A stretch of 64,000 nt of DNA from Archangium violaceum (GCF_016887565.1 NZ_CP069396.1:7236001-7300000), one strand, 5' to 3'. Shown: positions 26,521 to 37,648, numbered from the stretch's first letter. Notes: generated by a model not told the origin, from the sequence alone. Numbers and translations are program-made.

Positions 26521-27510
26521 TCAGTGCACCTCGCCCAGATGGGCGTAGGTCTCGCTCTCGATCTGGATGGTGGTGTGATCGATCCCGAACCGGTCGAAGA
26601 GCTCGTGCTTCACCGCGGTGAGGATCTCATCGTTGTTGCAGACCATGGGGTCCGCCACCACCAGGTGCGCCGAGAGCGCGTACATCCCGCTGGCGATGGT
26701 CCACACGTGCAGGTCGTGCACGTCGCGCACCCCCTGCACCTTGAGCAACAGGTCCTTCACCGCCGACAGGTCCACGTGCGAGGGCACCGCCTCGAGCAGC
26801 ACGTCCACCGCGTCGCGCACCAGCCGCACCGAGCCCACCACGATCACCACCGAGATGAGCACGGAGATGAGCGGGTCCACCACGTACCAGCCCGTCAGCC
26901 ACATCACCCCGGCCCCCACCAGCACGCCCACGCTGGAGAGCGCGTCACCCAGCACGTGCAGGAAGGCCCCGCGCACGTTCATCGAGTGCGTGTTGTGCAG
27001 GAAGGCCAGCGCCCCCAGGTTGGACAACAGGCCGATCGTCGCCACCACCGCCATGGGCCCCAGCTGCACCGGGGCCGGCGAGCGGAAGCGCTCCCAGGCC
27101 TCCACCAGGATGACGACGGTGATCCCCAGCAGCAGCACGCCGTTGAGCAGCGCGCTGAGGATCTCCATCCGGTAGTAGCCGTACGTCTTCTTCAGATCCG
27201 CCGGCTTGCCCGAGAACCACAGCGCCAGCAGGCTCAGCCCCAGCGCGCTGATGTCCGTGAACATGTGGCCCGCGTCCGACATCAGGGCCAGGGAGTTGGT
27301 GAGGTAGCCGCCCACCGCCTCGGCCACCGCGATGGTGCCCGTCAGCGCCAGGGCGAAGAGCAGCCGACTGCGATCCTTCCTCCGCTCCTCCTTCATGGAA
27401 GGCGGCAGACGTTTCGCGGGTTTGCCATGACCATGCCCCCCGCACGCCTCGCCGTGCGCGTGGTCATGGTCATGCCCTGACTCGCCATGGGTGTGAGGAG
27501 AAGTAGTCAC
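26521..27510 (-). CDS. Cation diffusion facilitator (Zn-type) exporter
   Basis: About 329 residues from a GTG at 27510; upstream TTG or GTG starts are possible because the Shine-Dalgarno is poorly placed. The N-terminal tail is His-rich (HTHGESGHDHDHAHG, CGGHGHGK), typical of Zn2+-handling CDF proteins. Six membrane segments follow. The two intramembrane metal sites are complete: MSDAGHMFTD (HxxxD) and HVLGDALSS (HxxxD). The C-terminal cytoplasmic domain has VHDLHVWTIASGMYALSAHL and GIDHTTIQIE, the usual CDF metal-binding dimer domain. The gene exports Zn2+ or a similar divalent ion by proton antiport. It is divergent from a PocR/sigma-54 activator gene. Confidence 0.93.
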   Translation of the reverse strand: MTTSPHTHGESGHDHDHAHGEACGGHGHGKPAKRLPPSMKEERRKDRSRLLFALALTGTIAVAEAVGGYLTNSLALMSDAGHMFTDISALGLSLLALWFSGKPADLKKTYGYYRMEILSALLNGVLLLGITVVILVEAWERFRSPAPVQLGPMAVVATIGLLSNLGALAFLHNTHSMNVRGAFLHVLGDALSSVGVLVGAGVMWLTGWYVVDPLISVLISVVIVVGSVRLVRDAVDVLLEAVPSHVDLSAVKDLLLKVQGVRDVHDLHVWTIASGMYALSAHLVVADPMVCNNDEILTAVKHELFDRFGIDHTTIQIESETYAHLGEVH

Positions 27511-27577
27511 GAGCGGGTGGTGTGCGAACACTCCTCCACGGATAAACGGCAACCGGCTAGAGTCCAGATACCCCAGT

Positions 27578-29209
<1,632 letters not shown>

Positions 29210-29213
29210 GCCC

Positions 29214-30152
29214 ATGAGCCATTATTTCCGGCAGGACTACCTCACCGTGCCCGATGGGGCCTCGCTGTACTACCAGGTGCAGGGCGAGGGCGAGCCGGGA
29301 ATGGTGCTGTGCGACGGCCTGGGCTGTGATGGCTTCGTCTGGAAGTACCTGGCGCCCTACCTGGAGCAGCGCTACCGCGTCCTGCGCTGGCACTACCGGG
29401 GCCACGGCCGCTCGGGCCTGCCCCGGCAGCGCGAGCGCATCGGCATGCTCTACACCTGTGACGACCTCAACCGGGTGATGGATGCCGCGGGCGTTGACCA
29501 GGCCGTCCTCTTCGCCCACTCCATGGGCGTGCAGGTGGCGCTCGAGTTCCACCGCCGCTACGCCGAGCGCGTGCGCGGGCTCGTCCTCCTGTGCGGCAGC
29601 TACGGCACCCCGCTGGACACCTTCCACGACGGCAACTGGCTCAAGCGGCTCTTCCCCCTCATCCGCCTCACCGTGGAGAGCTTCCCCCAGCCCGTGGCCC
29701 GGATGACCCGCGCCCTGCTCAGCACCGAGCTGGCCATGCAGGTGGCACTCTCCGTGGAGCTCAACCGATCTCTGCTCGCCAAGAGCGATCTCGTCCCCTA
29801 CTTCACCCACCTGGCCAACATGGACCCGGTGGTCTTCGTCCGCACCCTGGAGTCCGCCTCCCACCACAGCGCCTGGGACCACCTGCCCCACGTGGACGTG
29901 CCCACCCTCATCATCGCCGGCGAGCACGACAAGTTCACCCCGGCCTGGCTCTCGCGCCGGATGGCCGCCCACATCCCCGACGCCGAGTTCATGATGGTGC
30001 CCCAGGGCACCCATGTCGCCCCCCTGGAGCACAAGGAGCTGGTCGAGCTCCGGGTGGAGCGCTTCCTGCGCGAGCACCTGCCCGCGGCCCCTCCGGCTCC
30101 GTCCGGAGTGGAAAAGCCCGAGCTGGATGTCGCCTCTTCGCCTACCCGGTAG
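29214..30152 (+). CDS. Alpha/beta hydrolase
   Basis: 312 residues, cytoplasmic. Catalytic triad: Ser in FAHSMGVQ, Asp in IAGEHDKF and His in VPQGTHVAP. The oxyanion region is LCDGLGCDGFVW, and WHYRGHGRSGLP is the classic strand-loop. It is closest in feel to haloperoxidase/esterase-like hydrolases of the AB_hydrolase_1 family. The ATG follows the activator stop codon by 4 bases, so the pair is co-expressed and the activator's ligand may be related to the substrate. The C-terminus has a short Pro/Ser-rich tail. The substrate is unknown. Confidence 0.88.
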   Translation: MSHYFRQDYLTVPDGASLYYQVQGEGEPGMVLCDGLGCDGFVWKYLAPYLEQRYRVLRWHYRGHGRSGLPRQRERIGMLYTCDDLNRVMDAAGVDQAVLFAHSMGVQVALEFHRRYAERVRGLVLLCGSYGTPLDTFHDGNWLKRLFPLIRLTVESFPQPVARMTRALLSTELAMQVALSVELNRSLLAKSDLVPYFTHLANMDPVVFVRTLESASHHSAWDHLPHVDVPTLIIAGEHDKFTPAWLSRRMAAHIPDAEFMMVPQGTHVAPLEHKELVELRVERFLREHLPAAPPAPSGVEKPELDVASSPTR

Positions 30153-30204
30153 GCAGTAAAGCCAGGGGGGCCGCCCCCGTTCGCGCACCTTTCTTCCAGC
30201 CACG

Positions 30205-30233
30205 TTGCAGGTGGAAGACCCACGGCATATAAG
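30205..30233 (+). promoter_or_regulatory. Candidate promoter for typA
   Basis: TTGCAG (30205-30210) is followed by a 17-base spacer and TATAAG (30228-30233). The -10 matches 5 of 6 consensus bases and the -35 matches 3 of 6. Transcription would start near 30240, giving a leader of about 107 bases before the ATG at 30347. Confidence 0.5.
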
Positions 30234-30346
30234 CGCCCGCCCTCCGCGTTCCTGTGAGGTTCACACAGGGTCCCCTACGCGGGGCCTGGGCGCCTTTGCC
30301 CTTCACGATTTCCTCCGCCGGGAGTGCGCTCCGGCCCGCCTCGCTC

Positions 30347-32188
30347 ATGATTGCCCGAGAGAACATCCGCAACGTCGCCATCGTCGCCCACGTCGACCAT
30401 GGCAAGACCACCCTTGTCGACCACATGCTCCGCCAGGCGGGCATCTTCCGCAGCAACGAAGCCGTCACCGAACGGGTGATGGACTCCAACGACCTCGAGC
30501 GCGAGAAGGGCATCACCATTCTCGCGAAGAACACGGCCGTCACCTACAAGGGAAAGCAGATCAACATCATCGACACCCCGGGTCACGCGGACTTCGGTGG
30601 TGAGGTGGAGCGCGGCCTGCGCCTGGTGGATGGCGTCATCCTCCTGGTGGACGCGGCCGAGGGTCCCCTGCCCCAGACGCGCTTCGTGCTCAGCAAGGCG
30701 CTGGGCATGGGCCTGAAGACGGTGCTCGTCATCAACAAGATCGACCGCCAGGACGCCCGTCCCAAGGAGATCCTGGATCAGGTCTACTCGCTCTACATCG
30801 ACCTGGGCGCGGACGATCAGCAGCTCGAGTTCCCGGTCCTCTATACGATCGCCCGCCAGGGCCAGAGCTCGCCCTCGCTGGAGCAGCCGGGCAAGAGCCT
30901 GGAGCCGCTGTTCGAGGCGATCCTCTCGCACATCTCGCCCCCGCCGGCGCCGACCCAGGAGCCGCTGCAGCTGCTGGTGGCCAACCTGGACTATGACGAC
31001 TACGTGGGCCGCCTCGCGGTGGGCCGCGTGCAGGCCGGCCGCCTGACGCCGAACATGCCCGTGGCGGTGATGCGGGACGGCGGCAAGGTGGAGCAGGGGA
31101 AGATCGTCAAGCTCTACGGCTTCCAGGGCCTGAAGCGGACGGAGATCCCGGACGCGGGTCCGGGAGAGATCGTCTCCATCGCGGGAATCGAGGCCATCTC
31201 CATCGGCGACACCATCGCCGACGTGGAGAAGCCGGTGGCCCTGCCGCGCATCACCGTGGACGAGCCCACGATGATGATGATCTTCAAGGTCAACGACGGG
31301 CCGCTGGCGGGCAAGGAAGGCAAGTACGTCACCAGCCGCAACCTGCGCGAGCGCCTGTACCGCGAGGCCTACCGGAACGTGTCCATCCGCGTGGAGGACA
31401 CGGAGACGCCGGACGCCTTCCGCGTGGTGGGCCGTGGCGAGCTCCAGCTGGCGGTCATCATCGAGACGATGCGCCGCGAGGGCTACGAGCTGACGGCGTC
31501 GAACCCGGAGCCGGTGACGAAGACGATCGACGGCCAGGTGCACGAGCCGATGGAGCTGCTCTTCTGCGACGTGCCCGAGGGCAGCGTGGGCGCGGTGACG
31601 GAGCGGCTGGGGCCCCGCAAGGGCCGTATGACGGACATGGCGCAGCTGGGCGGTGGGCGTACGCGCCTGCAGTTCCGGATTCCGGCGCGTGGCCTCATCG
31701 GCTTCCGCTCGGAGTTCCTCACCATCACGCGGGGTGAGGGCATCATGAGCAGCCAGTTCGACGGATACGAGCCGTGGTTCGGCTACATCCCGAAGCGGGC
31801 CAACGGGGCGATCGTGTCCGACCGCCTGGGCGAGACGGTGCCGTACGCGCTGTTCAGCATCCAGGAGCGTGGCCAGCTGTTCGTGGGAGCGGGCGTGACG
31901 GTGTACGAGGGGATGATCATCGGCGAGCACGCGCACCCCTCGGAGCTGAACGTGAACGCCTGCCGCGAGAAGAAGCTGACGAACATCCGAGCGGCGGGCC
32001 GCGACGAGAACGTCATCCTGACGCCGCCGCGCGAGATGGGGCTGGAGAAGGCCCTGGAGTGGATCGCGGACGACGAGCTGGTGGAGGTGACGCCGAAGTC
32101 GGTGCGCATGCGCAAGAAGGCGCTGAGCTCGGGCGAGCGCTACCGTGCGGATCGCGATCGCAAGCGCGAGGAGCGCGGCGAGGCGTAA
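30347..32188 (+). CDS. typA: Translational GTPase TypA/BipA
   Basis: 613 residues, normal length for the family. The GTPase domain has AHVDHGKTTL (G1), EREKGITI (G2), DTPGHADFGGEVER (G3) and NKIDRQDARP (G4). Domain II and the EF-G-like domain III are followed by the TypA-specific C-terminal domain (GYEPWFGYIPKRANGAI, TNIRAAGRDENVILTPP). It binds the ribosome and helps 50S assembly or stress translation. It is a single gene with its own predicted promoter. A repeat-derived hairpin follows the stop codon. Confidence 0.97.
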   Translation: MIARENIRNVAIVAHVDHGKTTLVDHMLRQAGIFRSNEAVTERVMDSNDLEREKGITILAKNTAVTYKGKQINIIDTPGHADFGGEVERGLRLVDGVILLVDAAEGPLPQTRFVLSKALGMGLKTVLVINKIDRQDARPKEILDQVYSLYIDLGADDQQLEFPVLYTIARQGQSSPSLEQPGKSLEPLFEAILSHISPPPAPTQEPLQLLVANLDYDDYVGRLAVGRVQAGRLTPNMPVAVMRDGGKVEQGKIVKLYGFQGLKRTEIPDAGPGEIVSIAGIEAISIGDTIADVEKPVALPRITVDEPTMMMIFKVNDGPLAGKEGKYVTSRNLRERLYREAYRNVSIRVEDTETPDAFRVVGRGELQLAVIIETMRREGYELTASNPEPVTKTIDGQVHEPMELLFCDVPEGSVGAVTERLGPRKGRMTDMAQLGGGRTRLQFRIPARGLIGFRSEFLTITRGEGIMSSQFDGYEPWFGYIPKRANGAIVSDRLGETVPYALFSIQERGQLFVGAGVTVYEGMIIGEHAHPSELNVNACREKKLTNIRAAGRDENVILTPPREMGLEKALEWIADDELVEVTPKSVRMRKKALSSGERYRADRDRKREERGEA

Positions 32189-32190
32189 CC

Positions 32191-32286
32191 CACCCCTCTC
32201 CCACCGGGAGAGGGACGGGGTGAGGGTACCGGACTCAATGGGGTTCCGGTCACCCTCTCCCTCTGGGAGAGGGCCGGGGTGAGGGT
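32191..32286. repeat. Pair of REP-like palindromic elements
   Basis: Two copies of a CCCTCTCCC-nnn-GGGAGAGGG hairpin lie at 32194-32214 and 32253-32273. Both are followed by a CGGGGTGAGGGT tail. Between them, ACCGGA and TCCGGT also pair, so the whole unit can fold into a larger structure. A related hairpin occurs at 54094-54117. The unit follows typA and may end or stabilise its transcript. Confidence 0.75.
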
Positions 32287-32361
32287 CTACGGGCCCCCAC
32301 TCGCGGCCCTCTTGGCGTTAAAAGGTCCACGAGACACACCGCCACCCTGGGGAACGAGGAA

Positions 32362-33729
32362 ATGGAAGCAACCGATGGGCTGCCCACGCCGCGCAGATAC
32401 TGGGCGATCTCCGCCATCGTGCTCGCGATCACCATGGCCGTGCTGGACGGAGCGATCGCCAACGTGGCGCTGCCGGCCATCGCGAGGGATCTGCGCGCCT
32501 CACCGGCCGCGTCGATCTGGGTGGTGAACGCCTACCAGCTGGCCATCGTGGTCTCGCTCCTCCCCTTCGCCTCGCTGGGGGACATCGTGGGCTACCGCCG
32601 GGTGTTCCAGTCGGGCCTGCTGGTGTTCACGCTGGCCTCATTGGGGTGCGCGCTGTCGGGCTCGCTGGTGGGATTGACGCTCGCGCGAATCCTCCAGGGC
32701 TTCGGAGCGGCGGCGATCATGAGCGTCAACGCCGCCCTCGTGCGCTTCACCTACCCGAATCGACTGCTGGGACGGGCCATTGGGATCAACGCCCTGGTGG
32801 TCGCGCTCTCCTCGGCGATCGGTCCCACGGTCGCATCGGCCATCCTCTCGGCGGGGTCGTGGCCCTGGCTGTTCGCGATCAACCTGCCCATGGGGTGCAT
32901 CGCCCTGCTCATCGCGAACCGGGCGCTGCCGCACACCGAGCGCTCGCGCCACCCCTTCGACCTGACGAGTGCGCTGCTCAATGCCGTGACGTTCGGTCTG
33001 CTGATCATCGGCGCCGAGAGCATGACGACCGGCTCGCGCCTGGGCGCCCTGGCACTGGCCGGAGGCCTCGCCGCGGGGGTGGTGCTGGTGCGGCGGCAAC
33101 TCTCACGGACCTCGCCGCTCGTGCCGGTGGACCTGCTGCGGATCCCGGTCTTCGCCTTCTCCGTGACGGCCTCCATCTGCTCCTTCTCGGCGCAGATGCT
33201 CGCCTTCGTCTCCCTTCCCTTCTACTTCCAGGATGTCCTGGGGCGCAGTCAGCTGGAGACCGGACTGTTGATGACGCCCTGGCCGGTCGCCGTGGCGGTG
33301 ATGGCGCCCATCGCGGGACGGCTGGCGGATCGCTTCTCGGCGGCGATCCTGTGTGGTGTGGGCTCGGTCATCCTGTCGATGGGGCTGACGCTGCTCGCGC
33401 TGCTGCCGCCGCATGCGGCGAGCAGCACCATCGTCTGCGGCATGGCGCTCTGTGGCGTGGGCTTCGGGTTCTTCCAGTCACCGAACAACCGCGCGATGAT
33501 CTCCGCGGCGCCGAAGGCACGAAGTGGCGGCGCTGGCGGCATGCAGGCAACGGCCCGGCTCCTGGGACAGACGTGCGGCGCGACCCTGGTCGCCGTGGCC
33601 TTCAGGACTTCCTCGAGCCATGGGCCCACGGTGGCCCTGGGGGTAGGTGCTGGCTTCGCGGCCACGGCGGCCGTGGTCAGCACCTTCCGTCATCATCGGC
33701 AGGTCGACGTCCAGGTGACAGGCAGGTAA
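32362..33729 (+). CDS. MFS multidrug exporter, DHA2-like
   Basis: 455 residues with about 14 hydrophobic segments. Motif A appears as GDIVGYRRVFQSG, and motif C-like residues appear in ALSSAIGPTVASAIL. The N-terminus (VLAITMAVLDGAIANVALP) is characteristic of the EmrB/QacA drug:H+ antiporter family. GAGGAAATG provides the ribosome site. It probably exports a toxic or self-made compound. It is followed 4 bases later by a DUF2721 gene and is likely co-transcribed with it. No dedicated regulator is adjacent. Confidence 0.92.
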   Translation: MEATDGLPTPRRYWAISAIVLAITMAVLDGAIANVALPAIARDLRASPAASIWVVNAYQLAIVVSLLPFASLGDIVGYRRVFQSGLLVFTLASLGCALSGSLVGLTLARILQGFGAAAIMSVNAALVRFTYPNRLLGRAIGINALVVALSSAIGPTVASAILSAGSWPWLFAINLPMGCIALLIANRALPHTERSRHPFDLTSALLNAVTFGLLIIGAESMTTGSRLGALALAGGLAAGVVLVRRQLSRTSPLVPVDLLRIPVFAFSVTASICSFSAQMLAFVSLPFYFQDVLGRSQLETGLLMTPWPVAVAVMAPIAGRLADRFSAAILCGVGSVILSMGLTLLALLPPHAASSTIVCGMALCGVGFGFFQSPNNRAMISAAPKARSGGAGGMQATARLLGQTCGATLVAVAFRTSSSHGPTVALGVGAGFAATAAVVSTFRHHRQVDVQVTGR

Positions 33730-33733
33730 CGCC

Positions 33734-34138
33734 ATGGAGCTGACGCTCACTACCCCCGGGCTGCTCTTTCCAACGGTGTCGTTGCTTCTCCTCGCCTTCA
33801 CCAACCGTTTCCTCGCCATCGCCGCGCTGATCCGGAACATGTACGCGCAGTACAAAGCAAACCCCGATCCGCTGCTCCTGCCGCAGATCGAGAACCTGAA
33901 GATCCGCGTACGGCTCATCCGCGACATGCAGTTCCTGGGCGTCTCCAGCCTGTTTCTCTGCGTCGTGTGCATGCTCCTGCTCTTCGCGGGAATGACGCGA
34001 GCGGGAGAGTACGTCTTCGTCGGCAGCCTGCTGCTGATGCTCGGCTCGCTGGCCCTCTCCATCTGGGAGATCCAGATCTCCATCCGAGCGCTACAGATTC
34101 AGTTGGGGGATCTGGAGGTAGAAAAGCAGAGGAAGTGA
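33734..34138 (+). CDS. DUF2721 family membrane protein
   Basis: 134 residues with three hydrophobic segments (LLFPTVSLLLLAFTNRF, MQFLGVSSLFLCVVCMLLLF, YVFVGSLLLMLGSLALSIWE). The patterns LIRNMYAQYK, LRIRLIRDMQ-like and EIQISIRALQIQL match DUF2721. Function is unknown in the family. The start is 4 bases after the MFS exporter stop codon, suggesting coupling. The C-terminal helix is charged and cytoplasmic. Confidence 0.85.
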   Translation: MELTLTTPGLLFPTVSLLLLAFTNRFLAIAALIRNMYAQYKANPDPLLLPQIENLKIRVRLIRDMQFLGVSSLFLCVVCMLLLFAGMTRAGEYVFVGSLLLMLGSLALSIWEIQISIRALQIQLGDLEVEKQRK

Positions 34139-34155
34139 GGAGAGGGCCGGCCCGC

Positions 34156-35610
34156 TCAGCGCTTGGAGCCTCCGTGCAGCCGCAGGTTCTCCCGCCACAG
34201 CTCGGGGGTCCACCCATCCCGCTCCATGCGCTCGCGGCGTGCCTGGGGAATCTCCTCCCAACGAAGCCGCTGCTCCTGCTCGGGCAGGGCCCCGAAGAGC
34301 GTGCCGTGCTCCGTCGAGGCGACGTCCCGCGCACGCTCGGTCCGTGCCCCCTGCATGCCGAAGCCCAAGCCCAGCTTCACCTCCCCGTCCTCCCCCAGCT
34401 TCCGCCCGAAGCTCACGCCGCCTCCGAACGTGCCCTCCTTCTGGTTGAACTCGGCGTAACCACCGAAGCCGCCCCCCGCCGGCAGCTCCATGCGCACGCT
34501 GCCCTCCGAGTCAGCGCTGATCCCCACTGACATCGGGTCCGTCTTCCCCAGCGACTTCGGCGCGTGTTCCAGCCCCACCGACCACTTGGGCTCCCCCGAC
34601 TCCGAGAACTCGGCGCCCACGTTGACGACCCCTTTGGTGATCTCCGCGCCTCCCTTCGGCGACCATTTCATCTGGCCATCCTGGGTCAGGGTCATCTCCG
34701 CGCCGGCCTTGAAACCCACGCCCGCGATCTCGGCCTTGAGCTCCACCTCGGCCTTGAACCAGAAGGAGCCCGGCCTCAGCCGGCCACTGAGATCCGCCAT
34801 GCGCTTGGACACGGCGTCATAGGCGACGTTGCGCGTGTCGTTCCCGGGGACGCGGCTCCAGCTCTCCCGGAAACGCTCGGCGTCCGGATGGGGATGAACC
34901 AGGCCGTCACTGACCTTGGCGAGCGCCACGGGCTCCCCCAGTGCACGGATCTCCAGCAGGCTCTTCGCCCGCATGACCTGCTCGGAGTACCGCTTCACGT
35001 ACGCTTCATGGGCGTCGTGATAGGTCCTCTTGGCCATCCGGTTCGACTCGTGGACGAGCTCTCGAACGCACGAGGGCAGCCTCGCATCGTTCCTGTGGAT
35101 GGCCGGAACATCCGGTGGAGCGAACGGCGCTGGCGGCGCCTTCCTTCCAGGCTCGCTCGAGATGTAGCCCTTGCGCTCGGCTTGGAGCAGGAAGGCCGAA
35201 CGCGCCTCCGGCCCCATCCGCTCCGCGTACTTCGCGAGCAGCCCGTCCTTCTCCATCCGCGCCAGCGTCCGTGCGTAGTCACCCGCGGGCAGCTTCTCCA
35301 GGTGCTCGTGCACCCCGCGCACGTCCGCGTCCGTGATGGCCCAGTCCTTCCAATCCGTGTGCAGGCGGGTCCGGACGTCCGCGTAGGCCGCCGTCAGTCC
35401 TCTCCCATCCTCCGAGGGCCCCGCGCCCGGCATCCATGCACGCGGCTGTTCCACCGGTCCTCGATACGTCTCGACCTGATTCTTCTGGGCCGTACCGGCC
35501 GGGGTCTCCTGCCTGCCCGACACCCGGGAGGGTGAACCTTCCGACTCCGAGTGTGGGACCGTCAGGTCCGTGGCCAGCGGGTGGGACTCGCGCCGCGATA
35601 CCGAGCTCAT
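34156..35610 (-). CDS. Cytoplasmic protein of unknown function with disordered N-terminus and beta-rich C-terminus
   Basis: 484 residues from the ATG at 35610, preceded by GGAGGCG. There is no signal peptide. The first 80 or so residues are low-complexity Ser/Pro/Gly/Thr. Residues about 80-260 are helical and charged (LHTDWKDWAITDADVRGVHE, EAYVKRYSEQVMRAKSLL). The C-terminal region (about 270-440) is a run of short Gly-containing strands (FKAEVELKAEIAGVGFKAGA, GGFGGYAEFNQKEGTFGGGV) that resembles a beta-sandwich or barrel. It ends with a basic Arg/Trp helix. The architecture would suit an effector or secreted toxin-associated protein, but no catalytic motif is visible. It is convergent with the DUF2721 gene. 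Confidence 0.75.
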   Translation of the reverse strand: MSSVSRRESHPLATDLTVPHSESEGSPSRVSGRQETPAGTAQKNQVETYRGPVEQPRAWMPGAGPSEDGRGLTAAYADVRTRLHTDWKDWAITDADVRGVHEHLEKLPAGDYARTLARMEKDGLLAKYAERMGPEARSAFLLQAERKGYISSEPGRKAPPAPFAPPDVPAIHRNDARLPSCVRELVHESNRMAKRTYHDAHEAYVKRYSEQVMRAKSLLEIRALGEPVALAKVSDGLVHPHPDAERFRESWSRVPGNDTRNVAYDAVSKRMADLSGRLRPGSFWFKAEVELKAEIAGVGFKAGAEMTLTQDGQMKWSPKGGAEITKGVVNVGAEFSESGEPKWSVGLEHAPKSLGKTDPMSVGISADSEGSVRMELPAGGGFGGYAEFNQKEGTFGGGVSFGRKLGEDGEVKLGLGFGMQGARTERARDVASTEHGTLFGALPEQEQRLRWEEIPQARRERMERDGWTPELWRENLRLHGGSKR

Positions 35611-35884
35611 TCTTTCGCCTCCGAGAGAAATGCCGGTGCGAGCCCTGTGCAATGCCGGCTCCACCGCCACTTCACTCGGAGCGCACGGTGCCCGCTCCCG
35701 CGTCCCCGTCCCTCGGAGGGGATAGCTGTCTCACCGAGTGGACAGGTCCCCTACCTCTGATTCCACCCCCTGGAGCAGCAGGTGGACCCCCGGCATCTAC
35801 CTCCCGGGTGTCGCACTCTGTTAGAACGTAAGGGCCGGTACCCCCGAGACCGCGAGCGCGAGGCCCCCCAGGGAGCGCACACCC

Positions 35885-37171
35885 ATGGACGACACCTGGC
35901 TCAACTGCCCCCACTGCGGACTCAAGCACCGTCCAAGGGCCCAGGGCCTCTGCCCCCGCTGCGGCCGGACCTCGAGTGCCTCCCGCGCGTCCGCCACGTC
36001 CATCCCGGCCATTCCGGTGGCCCCCAGCATTCCCGTGGCCCGGGCCGCTCCGGCCAGGTCCTCCGTGTCCGTGCCCCGCGCTTCGGCCCTGGAGCACGTC
36101 CCCACCGTGGAGCACATCCCTCCGATCCCGCTGGAGCACCTCCCCACCCGGGAGCACCTCCCCTCGCTGGAGTCCGCTCCGGCCCGGGAGCGCACCCAGC
36201 CCGAGGCCCAGCCCCAGGCCGATTCCTCCAACACGGGCGTGCTCCAGCTCGGCGGCGGCATCCTGCTGCTCAATGCGGTGCTCCACCTCTTCGAGTTCCT
36301 CTTCCTGCCCTCGGTGTCGACGGATGCGTCGCTCCGGGCCGCCCAGCTCGCGGGGACGCTCGTCGGCGTGGGCCTCGACCTGCTGCTCGGCGTCAGCTTC
36401 CTCCGCGGCAAGGGCCAGCTGCGCACCCTGGCGCTGATCCGGCTGGTGGTGGGCATGTTCCTGTTCGGAGGCATGAGCCTCTACCAGGCCCAGTACCTCT
36501 TCACGCTCGTCGTGGTCGCCTTCTCCTGCGGCGTCCTGGTGCTCATCTGGGGCAAGCCCTCCGCCTTCCTCGCCGGTGTCGGCCTCACCGCCGTGCTCCT
36601 CGGCGTGGTCGTCGAGCTCTTCGGCTTCCACCGGCTCGCCGAGACCCAACCCCTGGCCGACCGGGCCAGGATCGCCCTGCGGCCGGACCTCGAGGGACGC
36701 CGGCTCGGGGAGGACGTGTCCATCGTCGGAGACCGCCACGCCTACAAGCTGCGCGTTCCCTCCGACGGCTGGTACCGCCGCAAGGCGGAGGTGGCCCGCG
36801 TCTCGGACTCCCACATCGACCTGTGGTTGACCCAGCCGGATGGGAACGCCCACCTCTCGGTGTCCGTGCGCGACTGGAGCGACTCGAACGCGGCGGACCT
36901 GCGCGAGGCCCGAGACGAGGCACTCGAGGGGCTCAAGCGCCAGTACCCCGGCTTCCAGGTCAGTGAGACCTCGGACAACGGCACCCGGCTCGAGGACCCC
37001 ACCATCGCCACCCTCAACGGCGGCGCGACCCGGAGCGGCCAGCCCTTCCTCTTCGAGGTGTCACTCCACAAGGCGGGTAACACGCTCCTGCGGGTCACCG
37101 CCTTCGCGCCCAGCGGCAGCTTCGAGGCGCTCCACCTGCGCGGAGCCACCCTGGGGCTGCGGGCCAACTAG
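35885..37171 (+). CDS. Zinc-ribbon membrane protein of unknown function
   Basis: 428 residues. The N-terminus is a zinc ribbon, CPHCGLKH...CPRCG (residues 8-26). A Pro/Ser/Ala/Glu-rich linker of about 85 residues follows, then five hydrophobic segments between about 118 and 250. The C-terminal soluble domain of about 160 residues (DGWYRRKAEVARVSDSHIDLW, FEVSLHKAGNTLLRVTAFAP) looks like an alpha/beta domain. The zinc-ribbon/linker/membrane layout is common in myxobacterial proteins of unknown role. It is divergent from the gene at 34156 across 274 bases and convergent with the MarR gene. Confidence 0.8.
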   Translation: MDDTWLNCPHCGLKHRPRAQGLCPRCGRTSSASRASATSIPAIPVAPSIPVARAAPARSSVSVPRASALEHVPTVEHIPPIPLEHLPTREHLPSLESAPARERTQPEAQPQADSSNTGVLQLGGGILLLNAVLHLFEFLFLPSVSTDASLRAAQLAGTLVGVGLDLLLGVSFLRGKGQLRTLALIRLVVGMFLFGGMSLYQAQYLFTLVVVAFSCGVLVLIWGKPSAFLAGVGLTAVLLGVVVELFGFHRLAETQPLADRARIALRPDLEGRRLGEDVSIVGDRHAYKLRVPSDGWYRRKAEVARVSDSHIDLWLTQPDGNAHLSVSVRDWSDSNAADLREARDEALEGLKRQYPGFQVSETSDNGTRLEDPTIATLNGGATRSGQPFLFEVSLHKAGNTLLRVTAFAPSGSFEALHLRGATLGLRAN

Positions 37172-37190
37172 CGCTCGCTCTCCCGCCAGG

Positions 37191-37613
37191 TCAGCTCGAG
37201 GAGCCCGCCTCGGTGGCGCACTGCCCCTGCGTCAGCCCCGCCTGAAGCTTCTCCAGCAGGCGCTTGAGCTCCCGCATCTCCGAGGGCGTGAGGTGCTGGC
37301 TCGCCTCCTCGTCCAGCCACAGCCCCGCCTCTCGCAGCACCGAGATGTCCGCGTGGCTGGCTTCGGTCACCTCCAGGCGTACGCAGCGGCGATCCTCCCC
37401 CGCGCAGCGCCGGACGAGCCCCTCCTCTTCCAACCGATCCACCATCCGGCTCACCGCCGGTGCATCCATCAACAAGCGCTCGGCCAGCGCCGCCTGGGTG
37501 CGCACCCCCTCCTCGATGACCTTCAGGGCCACCAGTTGCTGGAAGGGCCGGCGCGTCCGCCCGCTCACCCGGCGAGAAATCAGCCGGTGAATGGCGCGTC
37601 GCACAGATGCCAT
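37191..37613 (-). CDS. MarR-family transcriptional regulator
   Basis: 140 residues. The winged-helix core is clear: QAALAERLLMDAPAVSRMVDRLEEEGLVRR as recognition helices, and CAGEDRRCVRLEVTE as the wing. I prefer the ATG at 37613 (GGAG just upstream) to the one at 37631, because the predicted promoter would start transcription near 37633. It is divergent from a tripartite efflux operon. A perfect 11-bp inverted repeat lies between them, so the protein most likely represses both itself and the pump until a ligand binds. Two Cys (RRCAGEDRRC) flank the wing and might sense oxidants; that is inference. Confidence 0.92.
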   Translation of the reverse strand: MASVRRAIHRLISRRVSGRTRRPFQQLVALKVIEEGVRTQAALAERLLMDAPAVSRMVDRLEEEGLVRRCAGEDRRCVRLEVTEASHADISVLREAGLWLDEEASQHLTPSEMRELKRLLEKLQAGLTQGQCATEAGSSS

Positions 37614-37648
37614 TTGCTCCGGGAGCGTCATTTGACGTAACAATGCTT

